DNA of 64,000 bases from Oidiodendron maius Zn (taxonomy: Eukaryota > Ascomycota > Leotiomycetes > Myxotrichaceae), in NCBI GenBank assembly GCA_000827325.1, contig KN832870.1:1736001-1800000 (forward strand), in the 5' to 3' direction. The notes beneath the pieces are model-generated. The model did not search any database. It was not told the origin of the DNA and was given only the letters and a program-made list of their open reading frames with translations. Positions within the stretch are counted from its first letter, which is position 1. Each line of letters starts with the position of its first letter. This document shows positions 10,573 through 22,192 of this stretch, in pieces. The position numbers and the translations under genes are program-made.

Positions 10573-12630
10573 ATGCCTTCCAAGGGCCCAGAATCAAAGA
10601 GGTCTCGCCTTACTCTAGCCCAATTGGCTTCATATGATGACATCCTCACGGATGCTCTTGTCGACCACGTAAGCTCTCTCTTCTCCAGCGCAGGTGAGTT
10701 CTCACACATATAGGTCTATTTCTGGACGAATATACGAAAGAATCGTAGCGCATATCACTCTTGTCGCGGTGTTCGAGAGGAAGATGTCACTGCAATCCTT
10801 CAAAAGTCGGTGATAGTCAAGAAGAATCCGGCTGAAGCGGAGTCGCAACTGCTCGCCCTGCCTGGGCTTAAGAAATTTTCAGATAATTTGAAGACACCAA
10901 AGGAGAAGGACGATTTCCGGCAACATCTGAGACGATACGTGAACATCTATCTGCCAGAATGCGCTTTCGAAGTCTCTACTACGAATAGATACACAGTGGT
11001 CACACATGAGGCGTCAGTTACGGCACGGAGACTCATCAAGAAGGGAGAGGTCATCAAATACCTCTGTGGGATACAGGTGCTTATGACCCCAGAGGAGGAG
11101 GAATATATACAACACAGCCGACGAGACTTCAGTATTGTAATCTCGAGTCGCAACAAACAAGCCTCTCTTTTTCTTGGTCCAGCCCGTTTTGCCAATCACG
11201 ACTGTGGAGCGAATGCCGAACTTATAACAGGACCTAATCATGGAATGATGATCAAAGCTCGACAAGATATAGAGATTGGAGAAGAGATTACCGTTACATA
11301 TGGTGCGCAGTAAACGTCAAGATTTGTTGATATGTGAGAGCCTAACTTTTTAACAGGTGATAATTATTTCGGGGAAGATAACTGCGAATGCCTTTGCAGA
11401 ACCTGTGAAGTTAATAATCAAAATGGATGGTCGAAAGGAGCCGGAGAAGAGGCTATTCCAAAATTATCTATAGAAAATCAGCACTCTGACTTGGCTTACT
11501 CATTACGTCGACGAAGATATCCTTCCGCTAACTCGTCACGAAATCAATCGGAGACGCCTGATGTGAACCTAAGACCGCACGTTCCAAAGAGAACTCCAAG
11601 GTCCATCTCGAGATTTAAAAATGCGGAGTCTCCTGTTGAGAAATCACCTACTGTTGAACCAAGCCAAACGCCAGTGAAGAGGAAGAGAGAATTTGAATCA
11701 TTGCTCTCACCTGATTTGCATATAGCAAAGAAAGCCAGAGCAGAGAGCCTAGTAAAGGTGGAAGAAGACGACATGGCATCCAAAGAACAGCTTGGGGGAG
11801 GAGGAATGACTATGAGTTTGAACGACGAAGCTAGGCGCAGTGCATCAGCCCCCAGTTCTTCTGTTAACTCAAGCCCGGAGAGCTCCCGTTCTTCCCCATC
11901 AGAGGCTGCTACGTCTACCGATGCCACATCTGTTGATGAAGAGACGATTATTGTCGAGACGAAATCATCGGCAACCACAACCAAGTTGAAGATCCAGAGA
12001 GGAAAGGGCACTAAAGAAACAGGATCGCTCTGGGATCCTAGAATTAAGTACCAGGATCTGTCGAGCAATGGTAATACCGTGGAGAATACCGCTCGCAAAA
12101 CCCAGAGTTGCAATATCTCTGTTGTTGAGATTACCGTCGACCTAGACTTGGATGACTCATTGATGGCTGTTACAGCCAGGAAGGCCACTAAGAAGAAGAG
12201 AAAGCTGCCTCGTCCTACCACAGATCTTGATCATGCGCCCGCCATCCGCATCCCTGGCGACTACGTACTTACCCCTGCACTCCTAGGCGAGCCTGAATCG
12301 GCCTGGATTAATTGCAGGCACTGCGAAGAACCCTTCGTCCAGAAAGACGCATACTATACTCGCTCATCATGCCCGCGATGCGAGCGTCATAGCAAACTGT
12401 ACGGATATATGTGGCCCAAAACGGACAAAGGCGGGATATTCGATACTGAGGAACGCATATTGGACCATCGCACTGTACACCGGTTTATCCGGCCATCTGA
12501 GGAGAGAACAGTTCGTAGAAGAGATAGGAGTTCAACAGGGAGTCGTGCTGTGACAAGAGATGTCAGTGAGGCCGTGCTGGAGAAAAGCGAAAATCCTAAG
12601 CAAAGGGGGAGAGTCGCAAGAGTATGCTAG
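10573..12630 (+). CDS. set9: Histone H4-K20 methyltransferase SET9 (Suv4-20 family)
   Basis: Methylates histone H4 lysine 20, a mark linked to DNA-damage checkpoint signalling and heterochromatin. Exons are 10573-10668, 10714-11302 and 11357-12630 (652 aa). The N-terminal helical block (LASYDDILTDALVD, FWTNIRKNR) is typical of Suv4-20/Set9. The SET domain at about residues 110-240 has GPARFANHDCGANAEL, the cofactor-binding NHD motif, then EITVTYG and the post-SET cysteines CECLCRTC. The C-terminal half is Ser/Lys-rich and ends with four more cysteines (CRHC...CPRC, around residues 525-550), which may be a small zinc motif. No break was seen. Confidence 0.95.
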
Positions 12631-13330
12631 CAATGGTTTGAGCATTGGGCATGCTAACTTCATATCCATGTATGCACACTGACTTCATTTTCAGCGAAAG
12701 GCTTGTGTATTATATGGGGCGTTCATGGCTTTGGTCATCCTTGCATTTGCTTGTATCAGAACTCTCTGAATCAAAACTGAGAGACATCAAGGGCTATGTA
12801 TTATAAAAGAAAGAAGAGTCACCATCCCCGAAGTAAATGATGCCCTGTCAGTTTGTTTCAACTTATGTTGTGATTCGATCAGTTGATTGCTAACACAGCG
12901 GGCCTATCTATCTTTATTAAAATAGGCAGGTAAATATCACCTCTTAGAGACTCGTTCATTTACTATCACAGGGTACGGCCCGTAGCGTTCCCGACGGCCA
13001 CTCCAGGGCACGCTCACCAATCTTTGCCTTAGTTACCGCACCCATTTGTTGTTCTGCACAGGCTATATGCCTTAATGGTCTGCATCTTACTTAGTCACAG
13101 AGTGGAAATTAGACAACACGATACCAAGTCTGCCTATAGATATTGTAATGCTTTCATTTTGCTCTCTGCCTTTTACCTAGAGGGCGATAGAAGGCGGTAG
13201 GTGTTAGTAACATACCCATTTAAGGCTATTCCATCCCCTCCTCAACCTTTACTGACCTCTTAGGATCGAGACCGCGCCTTACGGGACGCCCTTAGGCGAG
13301 GTCGGCTCTGATGCGCCGCACGATGCCCTG
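12631..13330. other. Intergenic stretch, 700 nt
   Basis: SET9 3' region followed by sequence without coding signal. Towards the end (about 13,270-13,330) a frame continuous with the ankyrin relic becomes visible before a TAA. Confidence 0.4.
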
Positions 13331-13639
13331 TAACAAGCCTGCTGGTTCGCAGTGGTAAAATTGTTGCACGAAAATGGAGCTCAATTTACCGCGAAGGCAT
13401 TCCAAGCTGCTTGTGCAGCCGGACATGAGTCAATAGTGCAACTGATGGTCAATGAGGGTCTCGACTTCACTCCCGATCTCAGCATCTATAAAACGGCTCT
13501 TGAGGAGGCTATCAAAGGAGAGCAAACGAAATTAGAAATGAGGGGGCAAGAGGTCGCTTCTCAAAGAGGATATAAGGCAGTTATGAAGCTATTGCGAGAG
13601 CATATTTCTGGCCTATCCAGGCAAATGGTCGCATTATAA
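13331..13639 (+). pseudogene. Ankyrin-repeat gene relic
   Basis: A 95-residue open stretch reads as ankyrin-like helices: VVKLLHENGAQFTAKAFQAAC, AAGHESIVQLMVNEG, then a weaker VMKLLREH. There is no ATG at its start. The frame upstream is interrupted by TAA at 13331-13333, at a position where ankyrin arrays of this kind usually have Gln (DALQQAC-like), so a CAA-to-TAA change is likely. A few residues also seem missing before VVKLL. No splice arrangement rescues an N-terminus. I read it as a fragment of a former longer ankyrin protein. A short expressed gene is possible but less likely. Confidence 0.55.
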
Positions 13640-14106
13640 ATCAATATAGATAGGATTTTGTTTTAAGCTCTTCTATTCAAAGTTCCTGACGGCTCTAATT
13701 TGGATGTTCGATAAGCAGTCACAGTGAATACACTGAAATACGGAAAAGGTGGGCCGTTGGTTAGAAGTAGAAAGGGATTGTTGGATTGCCGTGAAAGCCT
13801 TTCATTTCTACCTAGCGAATCATTGCTTCCATGAATGCAATGTTGACGATGTGAAGGTCAATGCAGCCCCGCTAACTGTTCGAAAAGTGAGAGCGGGAGC
13901 GGAAACCGCCTGGGGCCAGCATTGGTGGGGGATCTGCAGTAGAGGGAACCCGCCGAAATATATATATGTACGGTAATCTGTTCCGCCATTCTCGCCGAAG
14001 TATAGAGGTATAGAATACTTACTTCTCTCCCTTGACACGTGCCAGCTTCTCATGCTCTTGATCTTCTGCTCATAGATTATTTTAGGAGACTTGGATAGTC
14101 ATAAAG
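13640..14106. other. Intergenic stretch before the ThDP enzyme
   Basis: No gene seen. It should hold the promoter and leader of the gene at 14107. Short open frames here have no family features. Confidence 0.4.
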
Positions 14107-16171
14107 ATGTACACGTATGTATCTCTTCCATCGAAATAGTCCCAGGAAATCTCCAACGCTTGCCAGACGGACAAGTGGGGGCGTGGAAGAAGCTTAAGTA
14201 CGAACTGTGCTGACTGATTTCTAGAGCTTCAGTTGCCTTCTTCGAAGCACTATGGGAAGTAAATGATTGCTCTCCTCTCCAGATCACAGATGAAGGAAGT
14301 GATACTGATCATTACAGGCGGGAGTGCGATATTGCTTCGTGAACTTGGGTTCCGATCACCCCTCAATCCTCGAGGCAATGATCCAGGGCCAGAAAGAGAA
14401 GAATGGCCAACTTCCTACGTATGGCACTCCCTCATATTCCGCTCCATTACTGACAGGCAAACAGGATGATCACATGTCCCAATGAGATGGTAGCGCTGTC
14501 TATGGCAGACGGCTATGCACGCCTTACAGGGAAACCGCAATGCGTGATCGTGCACGTCGATGTAGGGACCCAAGGTCTCGCTGCCGCCGTCCATAATGCC
14601 TCCTGTGGACGAGCACCTGTGCTAATCTTTGCTGGTCTGTCGCCGTTCACGATAGAAGGCGAGATGCGAGGCTCGCGTACGGAGTATATTCATTGGATCC
14701 AGGATGTGCCGGATCAGAAGCAGATCCTTTCTCAGTATTGTCGCTACTCAGCGGAGATCAAAACTGGAAAGAACATCAAACAGATAGTGAATCGGGCACT
14801 GCAGTTCGCACAGAGCGACCCTGCGGGTCCGGTGTACTTGTGTGCAGCGAGGGAGGTCATGGAAGAGGATCTGACCCCGTATAAGTTGGAACAGCAGCAC
14901 TGGCGACCAGTAGAGCCAGCTGCGTTATCTGAAGATCAATTGAGGACAATTTCAAGGGCGTTAGTGGATGCAGAAGAACCTCTATTGATCACAGGCTATA
15001 GTGGACGAAATCACGCATCTGTTCCAGCTTTGGTGGAACTCGCCAATACTGTGAAGGGTCTCCGAGTATTGGATACTGGAGGAAGTGATATGTGCTTCCC
15101 AGCTGATCACAGGGCATGGCTAGGTTTAAGATATGGCGTAGAGAAGGCCATTCTCAGCGCAGATGTGATACTTGTGATTGACTGCGGTAGGTGACAAGTC
15201 TCTCTGACCAGCTACCTGTTGACAATTATAGATGTACCTTGGATTAATACGCAGTGCCACCCATCAAAAGATGCCAAAGTATTCCACATTGATGTTGACC
15301 CCATGAAGAACCAGATGCCAGTGTTCTACATTGCAGCCCTAGCTCGATATCGAGCAGACAGCTATACAGCTATCACACAATTGACGAAATACATCTCGTC
15401 CTCGTTCATAGCGGAGTTAAATTCAAAGGTAGGACTATATTCTCAGAGGTGGGATGCACTTGCCGTGGTCCATAGAGAACGACTTGCCACAATTTCAGAG
15501 GCGGCAAAGCCAAAGGAAGATGGTACATTCGGTAGTGGCTATTTATGCCAGACACTTCGTAAGATTGTGCCGCCGGACAGCATCTTCGCCATTGAAGCTG
15601 TCACAAATACTGCATTCGTTGCAGACAATCTCCAGGCCACGCTACCCGGGTCTTGGATCAATTGTGGAGGTGGAGGCTTGGGATGGTCCGGTGGTGGCAG
15701 TCTTGGGATCAAATTAGCTTCTGAGGCCGAGAACCCCGGCAAGGGTAAATTTGTCGTCCAGATAGTTGGCGACGGCACCTTTTTGTTTTGTGTGCCGGGT
15801 AGCGTCTACTGGATATCGCAACGATATAAGATTCCCATTCTCACAATCGTGTTGAATAATAAGGGTGAAGCCCCCCTGAAATCGTGCTCCGCAAATACTA
15901 ACTTTAAATAGGTTGGAATGCTCCAAGGAGATCTCTCCTCCTTGTCCATCCAGATGGATTAGGTTCGAAGGCCACAAACGAGGAATTGAATATCTCATTT
16001 GCCCCCTCCCCGGACTATGCAGGCATTGCAAAGGCGGCCGCAGGAGGCGACTTGTTCGCTGAGAAGGTCTCCAAGGCTGCAGACCTGCAAGATGTTCTGA
16101 AGAGAGCGGTCGACTCAGTTTTGAATGGCACGACAGCAGTGATAGACGCTGTGGTAGTTTCGGGATGCTAG
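14107..16171 (+). CDS. Thiamine-diphosphate-dependent enzyme, acetolactate synthase-like
   Basis: Exons are 14107-14114, 14225-14258, 14318-14418, 14465-15186, 15232-15864 and 15912-16171 (585 aa). The N-terminal pyrimidine-binding domain has FVNLGSDHPS and the catalytic glutamate in TCPNEMVALSMADGYAR. A central domain of the TPP-enzyme M type follows. The C-terminal domain has INCGGGGLGW and the diphosphate/Mg motif GDG...NNKGWN (about residues 465-500). The family includes acetolactate synthase, benzoylformate decarboxylase and oxalyl-CoA decarboxylase. The usual FAD-site residues cannot be judged by eye and the substrate is unknown. It is unlikely to be the valine-pathway enzyme because no obvious mitochondrial presequence is present. 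The 8-nt first exon was inferred from phase and the usual MYTAS-type start. It stands alone, with no pathway partners beside it. Confidence 0.85.
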
Positions 16172-17071
16172 TTGAAGGGAGAGGTAAGAATCAGAGAGTG
16201 AGATGCCAAGACCCCAACAGTCTTGCATATATGGCCGTCATGGTATTCAAGTCGCCGCCAGAAGCAGAGCACATCTCGCAGAATGAGCCAAATATAGATG
16301 ACCCTCAGTAGCCATATCAATATTTCAATTGCTTCGTCTCAAGGAGAAGGCAAGGAAAGTAATGAATTAATGCGTTGCTAATTGTAATCAAGCCTATGGC
16401 GTCAGCATGGCGCAATGACAGCGCTTATTCCTCCGCAGGGTATAAGAAGGTGCCTCACCCATGACCTGCTTCCATTCCCTTTTCTCCTCTCTCATTGTCG
16501 TGCGACCCTTGATTCGGGTGACAGCTCAGCGCGACCGATGCACGAGTTAAGGAGATACTGCCTTACGGAACCGCCTTGAATAGTCCACTTTGAAATACGA
16601 AGGCGGCGCACTTTGTATCACATAAGGCGGATCGGAAGTATCAGTCTTTCATTTTCCCAGGCTCCAACTACATACGTGGGCAAGCCCAACAACAATCCCG
16701 CGCTGGATCTGCACAATAATTTTGCTGCAGCGTCCTGTTTCCCCCAGCCCATAGGCACCAAGTGGTACGCGAGTGCGAATTGTTTCACCCGTTGTGCTAC
16801 GATGGCCTTCCCCAACTGGTGTTCTCTCTGTCGGTATGCGTATGGCGGCCGCTCGCCGTCGGCACGGGCAAACTGAACGCCGGCTAGGGCCACCAAATGT
16901 CCCCGAGGATTGTATCACTTTCTGGTACATTCCTTCTGAGAGGAGGGTGATTCTCTTGTCAGGCCACATATCCCTTCGCATTTCAAGTGCAGCAACAAGA
17001 CTATAAATGAGACCGGGAATCACCTAATAGTACAACTCAATTGCATCAAAAGAAAACACTCGATCACCGAC
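16172..17071. other. Intergenic stretch, 900 nt
   Basis: No gene seen. Overlapping open frames around 16,610-17,020 on both strands lack starts or family features. The last few hundred bases should hold the MGST3 promoter. Confidence 0.4.
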
Positions 17072-17582
17072 ATGGCAACCTTCACCCTCGATCCTAACTA
17101 TGGGTACACTTCTCGTCCAGTCCTTCAAGCCCACGAGTCTACGGTTCAGCTAACACATCAATCCCCCTAGCTACGTCCTCCTGGCCGCAACCTCCACCTT
17201 CTTGGTCAACTATGCTCACTCCATGAACACCGGCCGCATGCGCAAGCTTGCCAAGGTGCCGTACCCAGGATGCTACGCGCCAGACTCGCGTACCGACCCG
17301 GAGGCGTTCAAGTTCAACTGCGCGCAGCGCTCGCACGCCAATTTCACGGAGAATCAGCCGTCGATGCTGGCCGCGCTGCTACTCGCTGGCCTGCGATTCC
17401 CTGTTGCGGCTGCGGCAATGGGGTTTGGATGGTCTTTGGGAAGATACTTGTACATGACTGGTTATACGAGGGGAGATGCCGGGGGGAAGGGGAGGTACCA
17501 GGGAATCTTCTTCCAGGTCTTCCAAATAGGGCTGGTGCTGATGGCGGGGTATAATGGAGTTATGATGGTTTTGCAGAAGTGA
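17072..17582 (+). CDS. MAPEG protein, microsomal glutathione S-transferase 3-like
   Basis: Integral membrane enzyme of the MAPEG family; MGST3 members conjugate glutathione to lipophilic substrates and reduce lipid hydroperoxides. Exons are 17072-17103 and 17171-17582 (147 aa). Four hydrophobic helices are visible: YVLLAATSTFLVNY, the stretch around MLAALLLAGLRFPVAAAA, WSLGRYLYMTG, and FFQVFQIGLVLMAG. The family signature FNCAQRSHANFTENQP lies between helices 1 and 2. Length matches the family (about 150 aa). Confidence 0.93.
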
Positions 17583-17766
17583 AATGCAATCGCGGAGAGC
17601 ATCAGTGGTGCGGGTAGAATTAAGATAGATGAACGACGAGAGCATATACCCCGAATCCCTAATTTAAAAGATGAGTTTATCCAGTTTGTCAGGCTACGAA
17701 ATCTGAGCATACCCGCCTATATATATGCGAAGCCCTTATCCTTCCACGAATATCCAACCAGGGCTT

Positions 17767-19740
17767 TCATCCTGTGCACCTCTCCTCCGGGTCCCTCCAT
17801 TCCAGTCCCAGTCCCTCAAACACCTTCTTCTCCTTCTCAAGTAGATCATTTGCTCCCTTCTCCAGATCCAACCATGTCCCATCACTGAGTCTCCTCACCC
17901 CCGTGCTATCAAACTTCACACCTTTAACATTTCGACAGTACTTCCTCAGATCCCGCTCGAACATCGTACCCCCGCTCCAACCCAATACAGCGCACCCAGC
18001 TGTCTTCCACGGGCTGAGGATGATATCCACTCTCCTGCGAGGATTACGCCTCCCAGGGTCGGGGTTCTTAGCTAGCTCGGCGTCTTGCCATACCACCAGC
18101 GCTTTGTCAAGGGTGCAGAATCCGCGGCCTCTGGTTTTGGACATGCCGCCTCTCCAGTTAATGGTCTGCTGGCCCCTCTCGCTGTTCGCTGTAGAGACTG
18201 TCAGGCGGTGCGTGATCCATTGATCCTCAGCCAGGTTCCAGACTATCTGCTCCACGACATGGTCTGTGGCGTCCTCGTCTGGATGACTGAGAATCACGTC
18301 CACGTCTCCGCACATGGTTTTGCCTTTCCTATAGCCTCCCACGATGACCATATGGAAGCCTTCCCTGACCTGATTCGCATACCGCAGCACAATAGCAGCA
18401 ATGCGTTCTACCTCGTCGCGGGGGATCTTCTCCTTAAAGTCATCATAGAATTTAACTCCAATTTGCTGATTCGGCGTGAGTGTATCCCACCCCTGAGATA
18501 TAACGTCGTCCAGGTCCCTCCATCCCCGAGCGTAGAACTGTCTTGCTGTCTTCTCTGCGACGTCGTAAATCTCGTAAAACTCTGTTAATGACTTCATCCG
18601 CTCATCAGTCTCAATCTGCTGCACTTCCTGGACGCGCCCGGTCTCTTTCCACTCTTGGAAGATTTCGGCGTATCGCTCAGCACAGTTGGGGAGTCGAGCA
18701 ACCTCTTCCGGTGATGTGAGTGTATAAGGATATGCTTGGATGGAGGCGATGGCCTTGGAATATGCTAGAGCACTTATTCCTCGATCATCTCGATCCAGTT
18801 TGCGAGCGTGTTTAATGATATAGAGCTGTGCAATAAAATCGGCATTGGGGGATTGTGCAGGAGTGGATCTCTGACAGGAATATATAGAGCAAAGAGAAGG
18901 AGGTAAGGGAGGGAGGGCTACTGCCCGGTCGTGTTCAGAGGAAGTTTGATGCATGAGGCGTGGCGGTTGAGCTGGAGACTTACTGATCGCCCAGCGTGGT
19001 CCATGTTTGTATAGCGGTTGACCCCGCGGAGGTGTGTCTCCCTTTGCTTGGGATATGAGGTTCTCTCGTCGGAGTATCTTCCTGGGCGATTGTATAAGAG
19101 GATTCGGTTTCCCGGTAATGCGCCCTTCAAAGACCACATAATTCTTTGTAGGTAGCAAGACACCAGCTTTCACAGAATCCAAGTACCACTCCAGTGTGAG
19201 GACTTTGATGGAGTCTCCTGTAAAGTCGTCATACTCAGGAGCCGGTGGCAGTTCTGGTGTAAGAGATAAGTTTATAGCCGGTGGATTAGGGCGGGTCGTG
19301 CCTATGAGATTGGATCTTGGGCTCGAGAGAGATTCCGGTTCTGATTCTGTGCTCGATTCTATCACGATCGCCTCATTTGCGTCGCCTTTTTCAACCCTTC
19401 TCCGTTTCTTGGGCCTTGAGTTGTCAACTGCATCATCTGCTTCCATATTCTCAATCTCTTGCTTAATCTCCTCGATATGTACTCCCCGCGACTTAAACTC
19501 GAGCTGTGCCCGACTCTTCCTCGTAACCCTCCCGATCACAACCTTGGCCTCGCTGATGTCTCTGACAAGAGGCTCTCCTATATCCTTTTCCAGTTTGAGC
19601 ACCTCATCCGTAGGGATACGAAAATTTAGGAGATATATTGGAGGAAGTAGAAGAGCCATGGTCTGTCCACGCGTTAGCTGCCAGAAACCGTGTAGAGGGG
19701 AAGAGGGGTAGCTACGTCGCTCCGTGGGCTGGAGAGACAT
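17767..19740 (-). CDS. pol4: X-family DNA polymerase Pol4
   Basis: Gap-filling polymerase of non-homologous end joining and base excision repair. One uninterrupted frame of 657 aa. An N-terminal BRCT domain (about residues 30-210) is recognisable by IYLLNFRIP and LTLEWYLDSVKAG, and is split by a long acidic/basic linker with a KKRRR nuclear-localisation-like run. An 8-kDa-like helical domain follows (about 300-360). The catalytic aspartates are D479 and D481 (CGDVDVILSH) and D572 (RRRVDIILSP). After the palm comes GWSGGTMFERDL, so the position of the YF steric gate of Pol beta/lambda is Gly-Trp, as in Pol mu and TdT. No introns. Confidence 0.93.
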   Translation of the reverse strand: MSLQPTERRSYPSSPLHGFWQLTRGQTMALLLPPIYLLNFRIPTDEVLKLEKDIGEPLVRDISEAKVVIGRVTRKSRAQLEFKSRGVHIEEIKQEIENMEADDAVDNSRPKKRRRVEKGDANEAIVIESSTESEPESLSSPRSNLIGTTRPNPPAINLSLTPELPPAPEYDDFTGDSIKVLTLEWYLDSVKAGVLLPTKNYVVFEGRITGKPNPLIQSPRKILRRENLISQAKGDTPPRGQPLYKHGPRWAISKSPAQPPRLMHQTSSEHDRAVALPPLPPSLCSIYSCQRSTPAQSPNADFIAQLYIIKHARKLDRDDRGISALAYSKAIASIQAYPYTLTSPEEVARLPNCAERYAEIFQEWKETGRVQEVQQIETDERMKSLTEFYEIYDVAEKTARQFYARGWRDLDDVISQGWDTLTPNQQIGVKFYDDFKEKIPRDEVERIAAIVLRYANQVREGFHMVIVGGYRKGKTMCGDVDVILSHPDEDATDHVVEQIVWNLAEDQWITHRLTVSTANSERGQQTINWRGGMSKTRGRGFCTLDKALVVWQDAELAKNPDPGRRNPRRRVDIILSPWKTAGCAVLGWSGGTMFERDLRKYCRNVKGVKFDSTGVRRLSDGTWLDLEKGANDLLEKEKKVFEGLGLEWRDPEERCTG

Positions 19741-20319
19741 TTTGTAATGCGACGATGCTACTAGTGATAGCTCTCCAAGATGCTCAGATGAAATATTCCT
19801 GAGGAAGTCCTGATGACAAATTCAAGGACGAGCCATTGAAGACGAGAAGTGAACATTGTCCCGGGCTATGCAAAACTTCGGAGTAACTTATTGATGGTAT
19901 TACACCTTGCCGCTAGAGGTTCCGCCACACCTAACACTCATATCCGCAAACAATGCATTTGTCTCCCTCTTAAACAACTGAGTTTTCGTATGAAATGAAA
20001 TCTTCGTGGCTTGGAAAATGGTCTGTAGTGTAAGTACAGCACCTTGCTAATCTCTCGCAAAGCTTGTTTTTGCCAACAAGGTATATCCTGGAAGCACAGA
20101 AGTTATAGAGACGATCTGTTCCAATGATATGGTAGAGAAATTTCTATACCCTGTGGCAGCTATATCTCAAGTACAAAGCAGCTCGACCTGCTTGTAGATC
20201 TTTTTTATTAACACAGTTGCCTCTTGGCAGACGGAAGTTCCCTGCCCAGGCCTTTCCAAACGCCAGATCTAATTACATCCGAAGCCACGCCCACGCAATG
20301 TATACCAATACTCAAATCT
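19741..20319. other. Intergenic stretch, 579 nt
   Basis: Lies between the POL4 start and the TFIIE alpha stop, both on the minus strand. It should hold the POL4 promoter. No gene or repeat seen. Confidence 0.4.
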
Positions 20320-21751
20320 CTAAACATCCTCAAATTCCATATCCTCCTCACTCTCTTCATCCTCATCTTTTGGTGTCGGTTCCTCGATTCTTACTTTCTT
20401 TGTAGGTCTGTCGTCTGGTGTATCAAGTCCTGTTACCGGACTAGTACTACCTGGGCTGGTACTATTGCTGCCACTTTTCTTCAACACGCCAGATAGCCCC
20501 GACGGTGTAGGGGTTGGCTTCGGTTCCCCTCCACCAAATGAGCTGGCTGGTGTCGCTACTGAAGATCCAGTACCATTTGGTACTACATCCTCAAATCCGA
20601 CGTCTTCCTCGTCGTCGTCATCCGTCTCATATTCCTCTTCCTGTTCTTGCTCAGCTTCCTTCGCTTGTTCAGCCTTCAAGCGTGCAAAGTAGTCATCAAT
20701 CTCAGCAGCATCTCCACTAGCAGATGGGCTATCAAGAGCAATATCCTTCTTATCGGGTTCCAGAAACTGTGAAGATTGATAAGTCGGCTGTGAGGCGAAT
20801 TTGACTTGTTCTCCCGTAATAGTACTGTGGGTGAAGTGAAGTGGCATGGCATTTTGAGCCGCAATTTTCTCTTTACGAGCTTGTGCTGCTGCTAGGTCTG
20901 CCTCGGTAGGGCCTTCAGAGGTAGTCAGAGTAACTGAAATCGAAGTAGGGCCAACGTTTGTCAAGCCTCGGACAGCGGTAGGCTTCTCTGCCGAAATATC
21001 TAATGGCGCAGACTCGTACGCGGGATTGGTTGGATCTCGAATAACCTTCCGAGCAGAAGCTAAGGCTTGTTCAAAGGTGTTTTCCGGTATCACTACTTTA
21101 TCAATCTCAGGGAGTAGGTCGGTGATGAACTTGAACTGCGCATTTAGTTTCGTCGACTGTTCGTGGCCACCGCGATTATTATCAACATCGTGCTCCAAGA
21201 GGTATCCACACTTGTGACATAAGAACCCCTGAGGTCCTACTTTGTCCAAAACCTCCATTACTGTCCACTCTGACTTGCATCTGCCACAAAAGTACTCTTT
21301 CCTCTCATCTACAGGTATAGTGGTTCCTTGAACGGTTTTATCGATAAGGTAGACTCTCCACTTGATTGCATCAATAGTTGCACGGTAGTCGATGTAGTAA
21401 TAAGTGCGGTTCAGTGGTCTCTGCTGGCCCTCCTTAATTTCTGGACGAGTGTGTCTGCGGAGAAAGTGTTAAATAATTTGCCATTCGACACATAATGAAA
21501 AGCCTACACTGCAAGGAACCGGTCCTCTTTCAACCTTCCACACAATTTGTGAAGCTCTTTAGTATTCATACTCATTAAATATGCCATATCGTCATCGCGC
21601 AAACTGTTGATTCTGTCAACATCTCGTTCCAGAGCTTCTCTGTGCTCAAGACATACGCTGAGTGAATCACCAGTGCATCCACGACCAGAATATGCTTCGT
21701 ATCATAAAAAGACCGCACGCAAGAGCGTACTAGCTGTTGTGCGAGATCCAT
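20320..21751 (-). CDS. TFA1: General transcription factor TFIIE alpha subunit
   Basis: Recruits and stimulates TFIIH at Pol II promoters. Exons are 21751-21657, 21603-21508 and 21454-20320 (441 aa). The N-terminal winged-helix domain begins MDLAQQLVRSCVRSFYD, with the recognition-helix region NTKELHKLCGRLKEDRF. A zinc ribbon follows (YFCGRCKSEW...FLCHKCGYLLEHD, four cysteines). The C-terminal half is acidic and Ser/Pro-rich, ending in EDMEFEDV, as expected for the TFIIH-binding tail. Divergent from PUS1 across 441 nt. Confidence 0.95.
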
Positions 21752-22192
21752 TCTTGTGATCAAGGGTAATCAAAAGAATGTCTTGGGGATGGGGATGTGC
21801 AGATCGCAGACCAAAAGGTGCAGAGCAAGAGGAGATGTTCAAGGTTGAAACGAGTTGAAGTGTGTGCAAGACGACATCAAGAGCAATCAATCACGCCCAT
21901 CATGTCTCATCTTAGACATCTAATGGTGTCAAAGAGAGGATATGGAGAAGAGGTTGTGAAGACAAGGCTGTAGGAAGAGTGATAGAGATGTCGGTCAATA
22001 GTCAACGACAATTTCCAAGCTTCAAGGCAAAAGTTGTTCAGTGCAAGGCTGAGCGGCCAGCGGCAGGACTCCCGCTATTCCGAATATGGCTAGATTGAGC
22101 CTGCAGCTACTGAGGCTCTCGAATATTTTCCTCGAAAAGAATTTGCCCCACTGATAATTGCTTGCTATGAAAGGCCTTCGACAATTACCAAA
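21752..22192. promoter_or_regulatory. Divergent promoter region, TFIIE alpha / PUS1
   Basis: This 441-nt spacer separates two divergent start codons and should contain both promoters. I identify no specific binding site. Confidence 0.4.

Noticed and set aside
11544-12221. 225-codon minus-strand open frame within SET9
   Set aside because: It lies opposite a well-supported exon and has no recognisable domain; composition mirrors the Ser/Lys codons of SET9.
16613-17023. Overlapping open frames on both strands upstream of MGST3
   Set aside because: No conserved motif and no plausible splice structure; both strands are open because of local composition.
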